The notes beneath the pieces were generated by a model. It saw only the letters and a list, made by a program, of their open reading frames with translations, was not told the DNA's origin and did no database searches. Shown piece after piece: positions 35,689 through 43,174 of a stretch of DNA of 64,000 nt; position 1 is the first letter of the stretch; each line of letters opens with the position of its first letter. The stretch spans positions 1 to 64,000 of the forward strand of contig JAFGUF010000032.1 of assembly GCA_016938675.1 (NCBI GenBank), in the 5' to 3' direction. This stretch comes from Clostridia bacterium. Its GTDB lineage: Bacteria > Bacillota > Clostridia > Christensenellales > UMGS416. Position numbers and translations under genes: made by a program.

Positions 35689-36255
35689 CTAGCTTTCTGG
35701 TTTGTCATCTTCATCAATATTATTTATATCCACAGTCTGCTGCTTATCATGCTCTTTCTCGCGCCTTAAAAAAACCATATAGAAAGCGCGAACCATGCCT
35801 GCAATAGGCACTGCCAGTATTATGCCCACAGGCCCCCATATCAGGCTGCCTGCGATAAGCGAAAGAATTATTATAATTGAAGGCAGGTTTACTGACTTGC
35901 CGACTATAAGCGGAGTAAGTACCCATTGATCCAATTGCTGCAGCACTAAAATTGTGATAACCACGTATAATGCGCTAAGAGGTGACTGAAAGACTGCAAT
36001 TATTCCGCAGATGATAGAGGCAATAAGCCCTCCGGCAGCAGGCACAAGATTGAATACACCTATTATAATTCCGATTATACCTGCGTGCTCAATTTTAATC
36101 AGCGATAGAAATCCGTATCCTATGAGTCCAAGCACGACAGATGCCAGTGTTTTTGACCAGAAATATTTAAAGGTTGTTTGGATTGATTGTTTTACAAAAT
36201 CAATGATTTTATTAAAAAAAGATTTATCTTCATTATTTACAGGCATATTACTCAT
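35689..36255 (-). CDS. Short AI-2E-family membrane protein (C-terminal half only)
   Basis: 188 residues with four to five hydrophobic segments. The second half of the AI-2E/PerM family (usually about 350 residues) is recognisable in GVFNLVPAAGGLIAS, VLQQLDQWVLTPLIVGKSVNLP and IWGPVGIILAVPIAGMVRAF. The N-terminal half, including the first membrane helices, is missing, and no such sequence is found upstream because the start overlaps rnc by 8 bp. It may be a naturally short form or a 5'-truncated gene that acquired the rnc-coupled start. The tail is hydrophilic and acidic. Transport substrate unknown. Confidence 0.7.
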   Translation of the reverse strand: MSNMPVNNEDKSFFNKIIDFVKQSIQTTFKYFWSKTLASVVLGLIGYGFLSLIKIEHAGIIGIIIGVFNLVPAAGGLIASIICGIIAVFQSPLSALYVVITILVLQQLDQWVLTPLIVGKSVNLPSIIIILSLIAGSLIWGPVGIILAVPIAGMVRAFYMVFLRREKEHDKQQTVDINNIDEDDKPES

Positions 36256-36943
36256 GGTTTATTTCCTCTAGTGCTTTTCTCGCGGCGTTCTGCTGCGAGA
36301 TTTTTTTGCTTTTTCCCTGTCCCTTGCCCATTTCTTTGCCGTCTACCAGCACCTGAGTTGTGAATACTCTGTCATGGGGAGGGCCTTCTTCCTTTAGCAG
36401 CTCGTATTTTATTGAAATGTTGCCGTTCTGCTGAAGAAGCTCTTGCAGAGATGTTTTATAGTCGAAATACTTGCCCTGTTTAATAGACTCAGCAAGTTTT
36501 TTTGCCATAAAGGGTATTATGAATTTCTCGGCGACAGCTATGCCGCCGTCAATATATAGCGCGCCTATTATAGCCTCAATACTATCTGATAATATGGAAT
36601 GCAGCTCTCTTCCGCCTGCGTTCTCGGTGCCTTTTCCCAGTATGAGGCACTGCCCGAGGTCAAGTTCCTTTGCTATCTGCGCAAGAGGAGATTCAGATAC
36701 TATTGAAGCCCGCACTTTTGTCATCCAGCCTTCACTTTTATCAGTATATGTTTTGTATAAAAGGGTGGTGACTAAAAGGTCAAGCACAGCGTCACCTAGG
36801 TATTCCAGCCTTTCGTAGGATAACAGTTCCGGGTTATCCATAATTGCGGAAGAATGAGTTAAGGCACGTTTTAACAGTGCCTTATCCTTAAACTTATATC
36901 CAATAATAGTTTCAACTTTTTTAGTGTTAAAGCTGTGATTCAA
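36248..36943 (-). CDS. rnc: Ribonuclease III
   Basis: 231 residues: N-terminal RNase III domain with the signature ERLEYLGDAVLDLL, catalytic acidic residues in that block and in DSIEAIIGALYIDGG, and a C-terminal double-stranded RNA-binding domain from about residue 155 (YKTSLQELLQQNG to KKISQQNAARKALEEI). It processes rRNA precursors and structured RNAs. It overlaps acpP by 17 bp, in the common Firmicute arrangement plsX-acpP-rnc. Confidence 0.96.
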   Translation of the reverse strand: MNHSFNTKKVETIIGYKFKDKALLKRALTHSSAIMDNPELLSYERLEYLGDAVLDLLVTTLLYKTYTDKSEGWMTKVRASIVSESPLAQIAKELDLGQCLILGKGTENAGGRELHSILSDSIEAIIGALYIDGGIAVAEKFIIPFMAKKLAESIKQGKYFDYKTSLQELLQQNGNISIKYELLKEEGPPHDRVFTTQVLVDGKEMGKGQGKSKKISQQNAARKALEEINHE

Positions 36944-37154
36944 TATACTTCACCGCGTCGCCCACTGTTGAAATGCTGTCAATATCATCATAGGGGAATT
37001 CTATTCCATACTCTTCTTCGAGAGCCATTATTACGCCTACAACATCCACTGAGTTTGCCTTTAAATCATCAATTAATGATGATTCCATTGTGATACTATC
37101 AGCATCAAGTTCTAATTGCTCAGCAATTACTTCTTTTACTTTATCAAATACCAT
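36927..37154 (-). CDS. acpP: Acyl carrier protein
   Basis: 75-residue acidic four-helix protein carrying acyl chains during fatty acid synthesis. The phosphopantetheine attachment Ser is in DLKANSVDVV, where DSVD or DSLD is usual; here the residue before Ser is Asn (ANSVD), a mild variation. Normal length. The start follows TAGGAGGACTC. It is encoded between plsX and rnc on the minus strand, as in many clostridia. Confidence 0.94.
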   Translation of the reverse strand: MVFDKVKEVIAEQLELDADSITMESSLIDDLKANSVDVVGVIMALEEEYGIEFPYDDIDSISTVGDAVKYIESQL

Positions 37155-37253
37155 ATGAGTCCTCCTAGCTTTATTTAGTTTATTATATCAATTATTCAGA
37201 ATATTTCAATAATTTGTTCCGATAATTAAAAATAGCTTTATAAGCAAATTTAT

Positions 37254-38258
37254 CTAGCCAGCCGCTTCCGATACAGCTTCTATTTTCTGTCTGATGACGT
37301 TTGTAACGTCGCCTTCAAGATACTTTAGTGCCTGGGTTATAGCTCCGTTGAAGGCAAATGCGTCCGATGAACCGTGGGCCTTTATTACGCATCCTTGTAT
37401 CCCAAGCAGCGGCGCGCCGCCGTATGCCTTATGGTCCAGTTTGTCGCGTACCTTGCGGAAACCGCTTTTCATAAGCAGGTATCCTAATTTGCGGATGCCG
37501 TTTTGCATTATCTGCTCTTTAATTAATGAGAATAGGTAAGTTGCCATGCCCTCTAGTGTCTTCAGTACGATATTCCCCGTGAAGCCATCGCATACCAGCA
37601 CATCAGCTTCGCCGTCAGTCGTATCTCTTGCTTCAATATTTCCTACGAAATTAATTCCGTTAAGCACTCCAAGGGCCTTGAATGTTTCTTTGTAGAGCTT
37701 GTTGCCTTTTTCTTCTTCTACGCCTATGTTGATTAAGCCAACGCGGGGGTTTTTGACATCTTCAACCAGCTCCATATATGCGCTGCCCATCAGTGCAAAC
37801 TGCTCCAAAAACTTGACATCACAGTCTGCGTTTGCGCCGCAGTCTATAAGCAGAGCTTTGCCTTGCTTCGTAGGCAGTACGGGGGCTAAGGCCGGCCTGT
37901 CTATGCCCTTTATGCGTCCTACTTTAAACAGCGCTCCAGCCATTACGGCGCCAGTACTTCCCGCTGATATAAAAGCGTCAGCTTCGCCTGATTTTACAGC
38001 CAGCAGTCCCTTTATAAGTGACGAGTCAACCTTTTTTCTAATAGCTATAAGGGGAGGCTCGCATGTCTCAATCACCTCAGAGCAGTTGATTATGGTCATT
38101 CGTTCTGGGACTATTGGAAGGTACTTTTTTATTTCTTCTTCAATTCCGTATAAAAGAACCTTTATATCTTTGTTTTTTTCAAGGGCATTTACCGTACCGT
38201 CGATTATTTCCTTCGGCGCATTGTCTCCGCCCATAGCGTCAATTGCCAGTGTCCACAT
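37254..38258 (-). CDS. plsX: Phosphate acyltransferase PlsX
   Basis: 334 residues; converts acyl-ACP and phosphate to acyl-phosphate, the acyl donor for PlsY in phospholipid synthesis. Motifs MWTLAIDAMGGDNAPKEI, SAGSTGAVMAGALFKVGRIKG, DCGANADC, DGFTGNIVLKTLEG and HGSSDAFAF are characteristic and in order. AAAGGAGAAC precedes the ATG. No FapR repressor or ribosomal rpmF gene lies upstream, where they often occur; the next gene in that direction is leuA. Confidence 0.96.
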   Translation of the reverse strand: MWTLAIDAMGGDNAPKEIIDGTVNALEKNKDIKVLLYGIEEEIKKYLPIVPERMTIINCSEVIETCEPPLIAIRKKVDSSLIKGLLAVKSGEADAFISAGSTGAVMAGALFKVGRIKGIDRPALAPVLPTKQGKALLIDCGANADCDVKFLEQFALMGSAYMELVEDVKNPRVGLINIGVEEEKGNKLYKETFKALGVLNGINFVGNIEARDTTDGEADVLVCDGFTGNIVLKTLEGMATYLFSLIKEQIMQNGIRKLGYLLMKSGFRKVRDKLDHKAYGGAPLLGIQGCVIKAHGSSDAFAFNGAITQALKYLEGDVTNVIRQKIEAVSEAAG

Positions 38259-38358
38259 ATTGTTCTCCTTTTATAAATAATAAAATATTAATGAATTATT
38301 GCTATGAATATACTTTATCACTTATGCTCTGGTGTTGCAATAGTTTCTGATTACGTTA

Positions 38359-38393
38359 CAATGTATTTACACAGTGGCTGCGTAAATACATTG
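38359..38393. repeat. Perfect 12-bp inverted repeat between leuA and plsX
   Basis: CAATGTATTTAC (38359-38370) and GTAAATACATTG (38382-38393) flank an 11-base loop. It lies just past the leuA stop and upstream of plsX. No T-run follows on the minus strand, so it may be a weak terminator, an RNA-stabilising stem or a protein-binding site for plsX control. Confidence 0.6.
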
Positions 38394-38411
38394 CATTGTT
38401 ATATATATTTA

Positions 38412-40067
38412 TTAGGCATCGAAAAAGCTTAAGCTGGACAATATTGCTTTCATTGATGCGCTGTCTATGTTGCTGTCCACTCCTGTACCGAAATGCTTGT
38501 TTCCTTTGCCGTCTGATACCTGAACGTATGCTATTGCTTCCGCATCAGCGCCTAAGCTCAAGGCATGTTCACTGTATTCCTCTATTGAAAAATCATTGTA
38601 TCCCAAAGCCTTGATTCCATGGAAGAATGCTGAAATTGGGCCGTTGCCGTGTGCCTTCATAGTGTATTGCTTACCTTTAAGCGTGATATCGGCCTTTATG
38701 TCTACTTCTCCGCTTTTGCCGGATGATATTGAGTATTTACCCAATCTGTAGCGATCATTTGCGGATAAATATACTGCATGGAATAAGTTGTATATTTCAT
38801 CAGGGCTTAGCTCTTTGCCTGTTTCATCGGTCTTTTTCTGGACGAATCTCGCAAACTCAGGATGCATGGCTTTGGGCAGCTTGTATCCTTTGAATGTTTC
38901 AAGCACATATGCTACGCCGCCCTTGCCGGATTGCGAGTTGATCCTGATAATTGGCTCATAGCTTCTGCCGATATCCTGAGGGTCAATAGGCAAATACGGC
39001 ACTTCCCATATTTCATCAGACTGTGCTTCATAGGCTTTCAAACCTTTATTAATAGCGTCCTGATGAGAGCCTGAAAATGCAGTGAATACCAATTCGCCGA
39101 CATAAGGGTGGCGCTGGTTTATATCCATCAATGTGCATTCTTTATAGATATCGGCTATTTCATCAATGTTGTTGATCTTCACGCCCGGGTCAATTCCCTG
39201 TGAATAAAGATTCATAGCGATTGCAAGGATATCTGCGTTTCCTGTTCTTTCGCCGTTGCCAAAGAGCGTACCTTCCACTCTGTCAGCGCCTGCCAGCATT
39301 GCAAGCTCTGATGTAGCTATAGCGCAGCCTCTGTCATTGTGCGGGTGTACTGAAATAACTATGCTTTCTCTGTCTTTTAAGTTTTTGCAGAACCACTCCA
39401 CCTGGTCGGCGAATACATTTGGAGTTGCAACCTCAACTGTAGTAGGCAGGTTGATTATCATTTTTTTCTGCGGAGTAGGCTGGAATACTTCAATTACCGC
39501 TTCGCATATTTCCAGAGCGTAGTCTATTTCGGTGGCATGGAAGCTTTCAGGCGAATACTCATAGAAGAATTCTGTCTGCGGATATTCTTTTTCAAGTTCT
39601 ACTATTAATTTTGCACCCGTAACAGCGATATCGATTATTTCCTGCTTGGTCATCTTGAAGACGACTTCTCGCTGCTGCACAGATGTTGAATTATAAAGGT
39701 GGATAATAGCCTGCTTTGCGCCTGCAACGGCTTCAAATGTCTTTCTAATCAGGTGTTCTCTGGATTGCGTTAATACCTGAATCCTTACACCGTCAGGTAT
39801 CAGGCTTTCATCTATTAATTTTCTCGCGAAGGAAAACTCAGTTTCAGAGGCTGAAGGGAAGCCAATTTCAATATCCTTGTATCCCATATCAACTAATGTA
39901 TTCCAAAAAGTTAGCTTTTTCTCTACACTCATTGGTACAGGAAGTGCCTGGTTGCCGTCGCGTAGGTCTACGCTGCACCATATTGGTGCTTTGCTTAGAG
40001 TATTGCCCGGCCATGTTCTGTCCTTAAGACCTGTAAAAATGTGAGGGACGTACTTTTTGTAATTCAT
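38412..40067 (-). CDS. leuA: 2-isopropylmalate synthase
   Basis: 551 residues; first committed step of leucine biosynthesis, condensing acetyl-CoA with 2-oxoisovalerate. The HMGL-like TIM barrel shows WCSVDLRDGNQAL with the metal-binding Asp, EIGFPSASETEF, and HPHNDRGCA with metal-binding His. The C-terminal allosteric domain, about residues 430-551, includes HGNGPISAF and a DGKGNKHFGTGVDSNI segment. This is the longer form typical of actinobacteria and some clostridia rather than the B. subtilis form. Regulation is by the leucine T-box leader immediately upstream. Confidence 0.95.
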   Translation of the reverse strand: MNYKKYVPHIFTGLKDRTWPGNTLSKAPIWCSVDLRDGNQALPVPMSVEKKLTFWNTLVDMGYKDIEIGFPSASETEFSFARKLIDESLIPDGVRIQVLTQSREHLIRKTFEAVAGAKQAIIHLYNSTSVQQREVVFKMTKQEIIDIAVTGAKLIVELEKEYPQTEFFYEYSPESFHATEIDYALEICEAVIEVFQPTPQKKMIINLPTTVEVATPNVFADQVEWFCKNLKDRESIVISVHPHNDRGCAIATSELAMLAGADRVEGTLFGNGERTGNADILAIAMNLYSQGIDPGVKINNIDEIADIYKECTLMDINQRHPYVGELVFTAFSGSHQDAINKGLKAYEAQSDEIWEVPYLPIDPQDIGRSYEPIIRINSQSGKGGVAYVLETFKGYKLPKAMHPEFARFVQKKTDETGKELSPDEIYNLFHAVYLSANDRYRLGKYSISSGKSGEVDIKADITLKGKQYTMKAHGNGPISAFFHGIKALGYNDFSIEEYSEHALSLGADAEAIAYVQVSDGKGNKHFGTGVDSNIDSASMKAILSSLSFFDA

Positions 40068-40115
40068 TTTTCTTTCTCCTTTTGTCTGTTTTTGTATTTA
40101 AAATTATAATTTTTA

Positions 40116-40385
40116 GTACTAAAAAAGCCCTTCAATCCCATATAAGAGACGAAAGGCTGCTTCCGCGGTACCACTCTAATTTGCCTGCTGTGCAGACACA
40201 CTTTATTGATACGTATGTAAAGTACATAGATATCTATTCTCATTAACGGGAGAAACCCGGCTCAGCCTACTGCTATTTCGGTGAGCGACTCCGATGCTAG
40301 TTCACTGCCTGTCAAATGCTGTTTTTCACCAAACAACAGCTCTCTGCGATTCAACCTAAGCGGCTAATACTCATCTTCATTGTCT
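40116..40385 (-). promoter_or_regulatory. T-box leader, leucine (specifier CTA)
   Basis: On the minus strand: a stem I with AGAGAGC and a TTTGGTG distal loop, specifier region GTGAACTAGCATCGGAG with codon CTA (Leu) at plus positions 40298-40300, then the T-box core TGGTACCGCGGAAGC (plus 40167-40173 marks TGGTACC). A terminator follows, AGCCTTTC pairing with GAAGGGCT and then TTTTTT. Uncharged tRNA-Leu would stabilise the antiterminator and permit leuA transcription. Confidence 0.93.
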
Positions 40386-40452
40386 TTTGCTTTAATTTTT
40401 TTAAATAATACACTAATATAAATACATTGTCAAGCAATAATATGCATTTATT

Positions 40453-41277
40453 TTATAGTTTCTTATAGTGGCAGAATTCATCGAACACTTCATATCCCAG
40501 CTTCTCATATACATGGTTTGAAATGGGATTATTAATATCCGCATAGAGAAAAGCGCAGTCATTATCTTTAAGTATGGCCTCAGTCAGCTGCTTTACGCAG
40601 CATAAGGAATATCCCTTGCCTCTGTGCTCAGGCGGAGTGTAGACGAAGTTCACCGCTCTCGCGTTGTGTGTTTTTCTGCTGGTTGCGGCCATAGTTACGA
40701 CACTGCCATTATCGACAAGGGCGAATAAATTGCCGCTTAATTTAAGCGCTGCCGCTTTTTCTCTAGCCGTATCAGGGTCGCAGTCAAGGCTGCAGTCATC
40801 TGCGAAATTTATGTAAAAATCAGTGAAATCAAAGTCTATTGTTTCAGCATTCATAAGCTTGAGATCAAGAACCGGAACACCGGCTAAAGTTTCACATTTT
40901 CTTTTTAGCATATCAAAATGCAGCGCATATTCTATTCCATGCTTTTTAAATGCATTAACAAGAGACTCCATTGTTTTTTTATCTCCGCTTATATCATCAG
41001 GCACATTGTTTTGTTCGATATAACTTTCAACCAGAGCATCTGTAAATGGCTCGGGATTTTTACAATCTGAAAAATGCACTCGGGCGTATGGCAGTATCTG
41101 AATGCTTAGCAGTGATTCGCCGTTATCTTTGACGGACGCTCCGAAAAATCTATCTTCTTTGCCTAGTGAAGAGTGGGCGTTTCCGTACATTAAATCGGCT
41201 TTCAGTGAATTGCTTTCAATTATTTTTTTGTTGTCCTTCAGGAAGTCATCTGCGTGGTCGTAGAGTGTTATCTTCAT
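40453..41277 (-). CDS. GNAT-family N-acetyltransferase
   Basis: 274-residue two-part protein. The C-terminal half, about residues 140-274, is a GNAT domain: FALVDNGSVVTMAATSRK, VYTPPEHRGKGYSLCCVKQL (the acetyl-CoA pyrophosphate loop, R-G-K-G) and FLYADINNPISNHVYEKLGYE. The N-terminal half resembles the degenerate GNAT halves of other tandem acetyltransferases. AAGGGGGAC lies before the ATG. The gene stands alone behind an attenuator-like leader (41291-41460). The substrate, whether amino acid, tRNA-linked or drug, cannot be told from sequence. Confidence 0.82.
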   Translation of the reverse strand: MKITLYDHADDFLKDNKKIIESNSLKADLMYGNAHSSLGKEDRFFGASVKDNGESLLSIQILPYARVHFSDCKNPEPFTDALVESYIEQNNVPDDISGDKKTMESLVNAFKKHGIEYALHFDMLKRKCETLAGVPVLDLKLMNAETIDFDFTDFYINFADDCSLDCDPDTAREKAAALKLSGNLFALVDNGSVVTMAATSRKTHNARAVNFVYTPPEHRGKGYSLCCVKQLTEAILKDNDCAFLYADINNPISNHVYEKLGYEVFDEFCHYKKL

Positions 41278-41290
41278 ATAAAGTCCCCCT

Positions 41291-41460
41291 TAAAATAAAA
41301 ACGAACTATCAGTACATTAGCTGATAGTTCGTCGAAGTTCATTCTGTTAAAAAACTCATTACAACAACACAGCTAAAGCCTCTGCTTATTTGATGCACAG
41401 ACCGATAGTAACATTAGTTGCTGCACTAACTTTCTCATTAATTCTCCAATATATGTAATG
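41291..41460 (-). promoter_or_regulatory. Attenuator-like structured leader of the acetyltransferase gene
   Basis: Minus-strand leader. A possible closing stem (plus 41357-41363 with 41454-41460) surrounds about 90 bases. A perfect 12-bp terminator stem follows (plus 41301-41312 with 41321-41332) and then a T-rich tract (plus 41291-41300). A second segment, plus 41402-41409 (ACTATCGG on the minus strand), can pair eight bases with the 3' arm of the terminator (CTGATAGT), giving two mutually exclusive folds. No T-box core or known riboswitch consensus was recognised. Confidence 0.6.
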
Positions 41461-41580
41461 TTTTGGAGTATTATAAGGTTACAGATAAAAAAAGTCAAGC
41501 ACATGTCTTACCTAAATATATGGATAATTGATTTCTTTCGTGCTAAAATATTTAATAAATCTATTTTAATAAGGATTAAC

Positions 41581-42273
41581 ATGGAAAGCTACGGAATTTT
41601 TGATGTCATAGGCCCAATTATGATAGGGCCCTCCAGCTCACACACAGCCGGAGCAAATAGAATTGGGTATATGGCGCGTGCAATATACGGAAAGAAGCCC
41701 CATAGGGTTGAGTTCCATTTGCATGGTTCTTTCTATAAAACCAGAAAAGGCCACGGTACGGACAGAGCGCTGCTGGCAGGTGTAATGGGAATAGCGCATG
41801 ATGACTCAAGAATCCGCGATGCATTTGAAATTGCAAAACAGCGAGGAATAGAATATGCTTTTTTGAAAGCGGATTTGGGCGATGTGCACCCTAATACTGT
41901 AAAAATCTGCATGTATGATGCGGAAGGCGCAAGGACAAAGGTGGTCGGGTCCTCTGTGGGCGGCGGGAAAATAGTTATAACAAAAATTGACGCTACTGAC
42001 GTCGAAATTGACGGTGAATACTCAGCACTTATTACAAAGCATATTGACCGCCCCGGTATAATATCAAAGATTACAAAAATACTTGCCGACTACGAGATAA
42101 ACATTGCCTTTATGAAGGTGTTCAGGCACAGCAAAAGGGACACAGCAAGGCTTGTTATTCAGGTTGACGAAATTATAAGTGAGCATGCGCAAAAGAGCAT
42201 AGAAAGCCTTGAGGATGTGCTGGAAGTCAAGTTCATAAAAAGCATGAAGGAGAGCAGTCTGGATGAATATTAA
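41581..42273 (+). CDS. sdaAB: L-serine dehydratase, beta subunit
   Basis: 230 residues from the ATG at 41581 (AAGGATTAAC upstream). An open in-frame extension to 41458 crosses the divergent leader and is not supported. The protein has the IGPSSSHTAGA serine-binding motif near the N-terminus and a C-terminal ACT domain from about residue 155 (DRPGIISKITKILADYEIN). With the alpha subunit it forms the oxygen-labile [4Fe-4S] enzyme that deaminates L-serine to pyruvate and ammonia. It overlaps sdaAA by 11 bp. Confidence 0.95.
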   Translation: MESYGIFDVIGPIMIGPSSSHTAGANRIGYMARAIYGKKPHRVEFHLHGSFYKTRKGHGTDRALLAGVMGIAHDDSRIRDAFEIAKQRGIEYAFLKADLGDVHPNTVKICMYDAEGARTKVVGSSVGGGKIVITKIDATDVEIDGEYSALITKHIDRPGIISKITKILADYEINIAFMKVFRHSKRDTARLVIQVDEIISEHAQKSIESLEDVLEVKFIKSMKESSLDEY

Positions 42274-43156
42274 ATCAGGTGAGGATCTCCTGCGTTTATG
42301 CGCGGAAGAGGGTTTATCACTAAGCGAAGCAGCATGCAAATATGAAATGAAGAAAAATGACGTAACAAAAGAAGAAGTCTATGAAAAAATGCTCTTCACG
42401 TACGCACAGATGAAAAAGTCCATACAGGAGGGCATGAAAAAGAAAGACAGCGGTTACGAAATCCGTGGCAAGATGTTCAAGGACTACGGAATGCTGATGG
42501 ATGAATATATTGCAACAAAAAATGCATTTTTGGGCGAACGTGCTGCAAGGGCAGTTGCCTATGCGGTGAGCGTGATGGAAGTGAACTGCTCAATGGGTAG
42601 GGTGGTCGCTTCTCCAACTGCAGGCTCATGCGGAGTGCTTCCCGCTGCAATACTCTCAGCGTGTGAAACATATGAGCTAGATGATAAAAAGGCTGTGGAA
42701 GGCCTGCTGGCTGCGGGGATTGTGGGCGCAATCATTGCGCGCAACGCATCGCTATCCGGTGCCAGAGGAGGGTGCCAGGCAGAGATAGGCTCAGCCTCTG
42801 CTATGGCTGCCGCAGCGGTTGTGCATATGGCTGAAGGAACGCCGAAGATGTCGCTGGATGCTGCCTCTATAACATTTAAAAACATTATGGGGCTTGTATG
42901 TGACCCTGTTGCAGGGCTGGTGGAAATACCCTGCGTAAAAAGGAACGGACTTGGGGTATTAAATGCCCTGATGAGTGCCGATATGGTGCTTGCAGGTATA
43001 GAAAGCATCATACCATTTGATGAAGTTGTCAGCGCGATGGACAAAGTGGGCAGGCAGATGCCGGAATCACTGCGGGAGACATCAGGTGGAGGAATAGCAG
43101 ATACACCTACTGCAAGGAAAATAGAAAAAGAGATATATAAAAAAGACTGGGATTAA
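42263..43156 (+). CDS. sdaAA: L-serine dehydratase, alpha subunit
   Basis: 297 residues; the iron-sulfur subunit. Cluster-ligand cysteines appear in AGSCGVLPAA, RGGCQAEIGSASAMAAAA and LVCDPVAGLVEIPCVKRN. Length and motif order match the clostridial two-subunit type. It is translated from an ATG within the end of sdaAB. A bidirectional terminator overlaps its stop codon, separating it from the convergent methyl-transfer operon. Confidence 0.95.
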   Translation: MNIKSGEDLLRLCAEEGLSLSEAACKYEMKKNDVTKEEVYEKMLFTYAQMKKSIQEGMKKKDSGYEIRGKMFKDYGMLMDEYIATKNAFLGERAARAVAYAVSVMEVNCSMGRVVASPTAGSCGVLPAAILSACETYELDDKKAVEGLLAAGIVGAIIARNASLSGARGGCQAEIGSASAMAAAAVVHMAEGTPKMSLDAASITFKNIMGLVCDPVAGLVEIPCVKRNGLGVLNALMSADMVLAGIESIIPFDEVVSAMDKVGRQMPESLRETSGGGIADTPTARKIEKEIYKKDWD

Positions 43157-43168
43157 CCAGTCTTATTT
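43143..43168. terminator. Bidirectional terminator between sdaAA and the convergent operon
   Basis: AAGACTGG (43143-43150) and CCAGTCTT (43157-43164) enclose GATTAA, which contains the sdaAA stop codon. The plus side is followed by ATTTTA, the minus side by TTTTTTAT. Confidence 0.8.
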
Positions 43169-43174
43169 TACATA

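Noticed and set aside
41281-41460. T-box leader for the acetyltransferase gene
   Set aside because: The conserved TGGNACCGCG core and stem I landmarks are missing, unlike the clear T-box at leuA.
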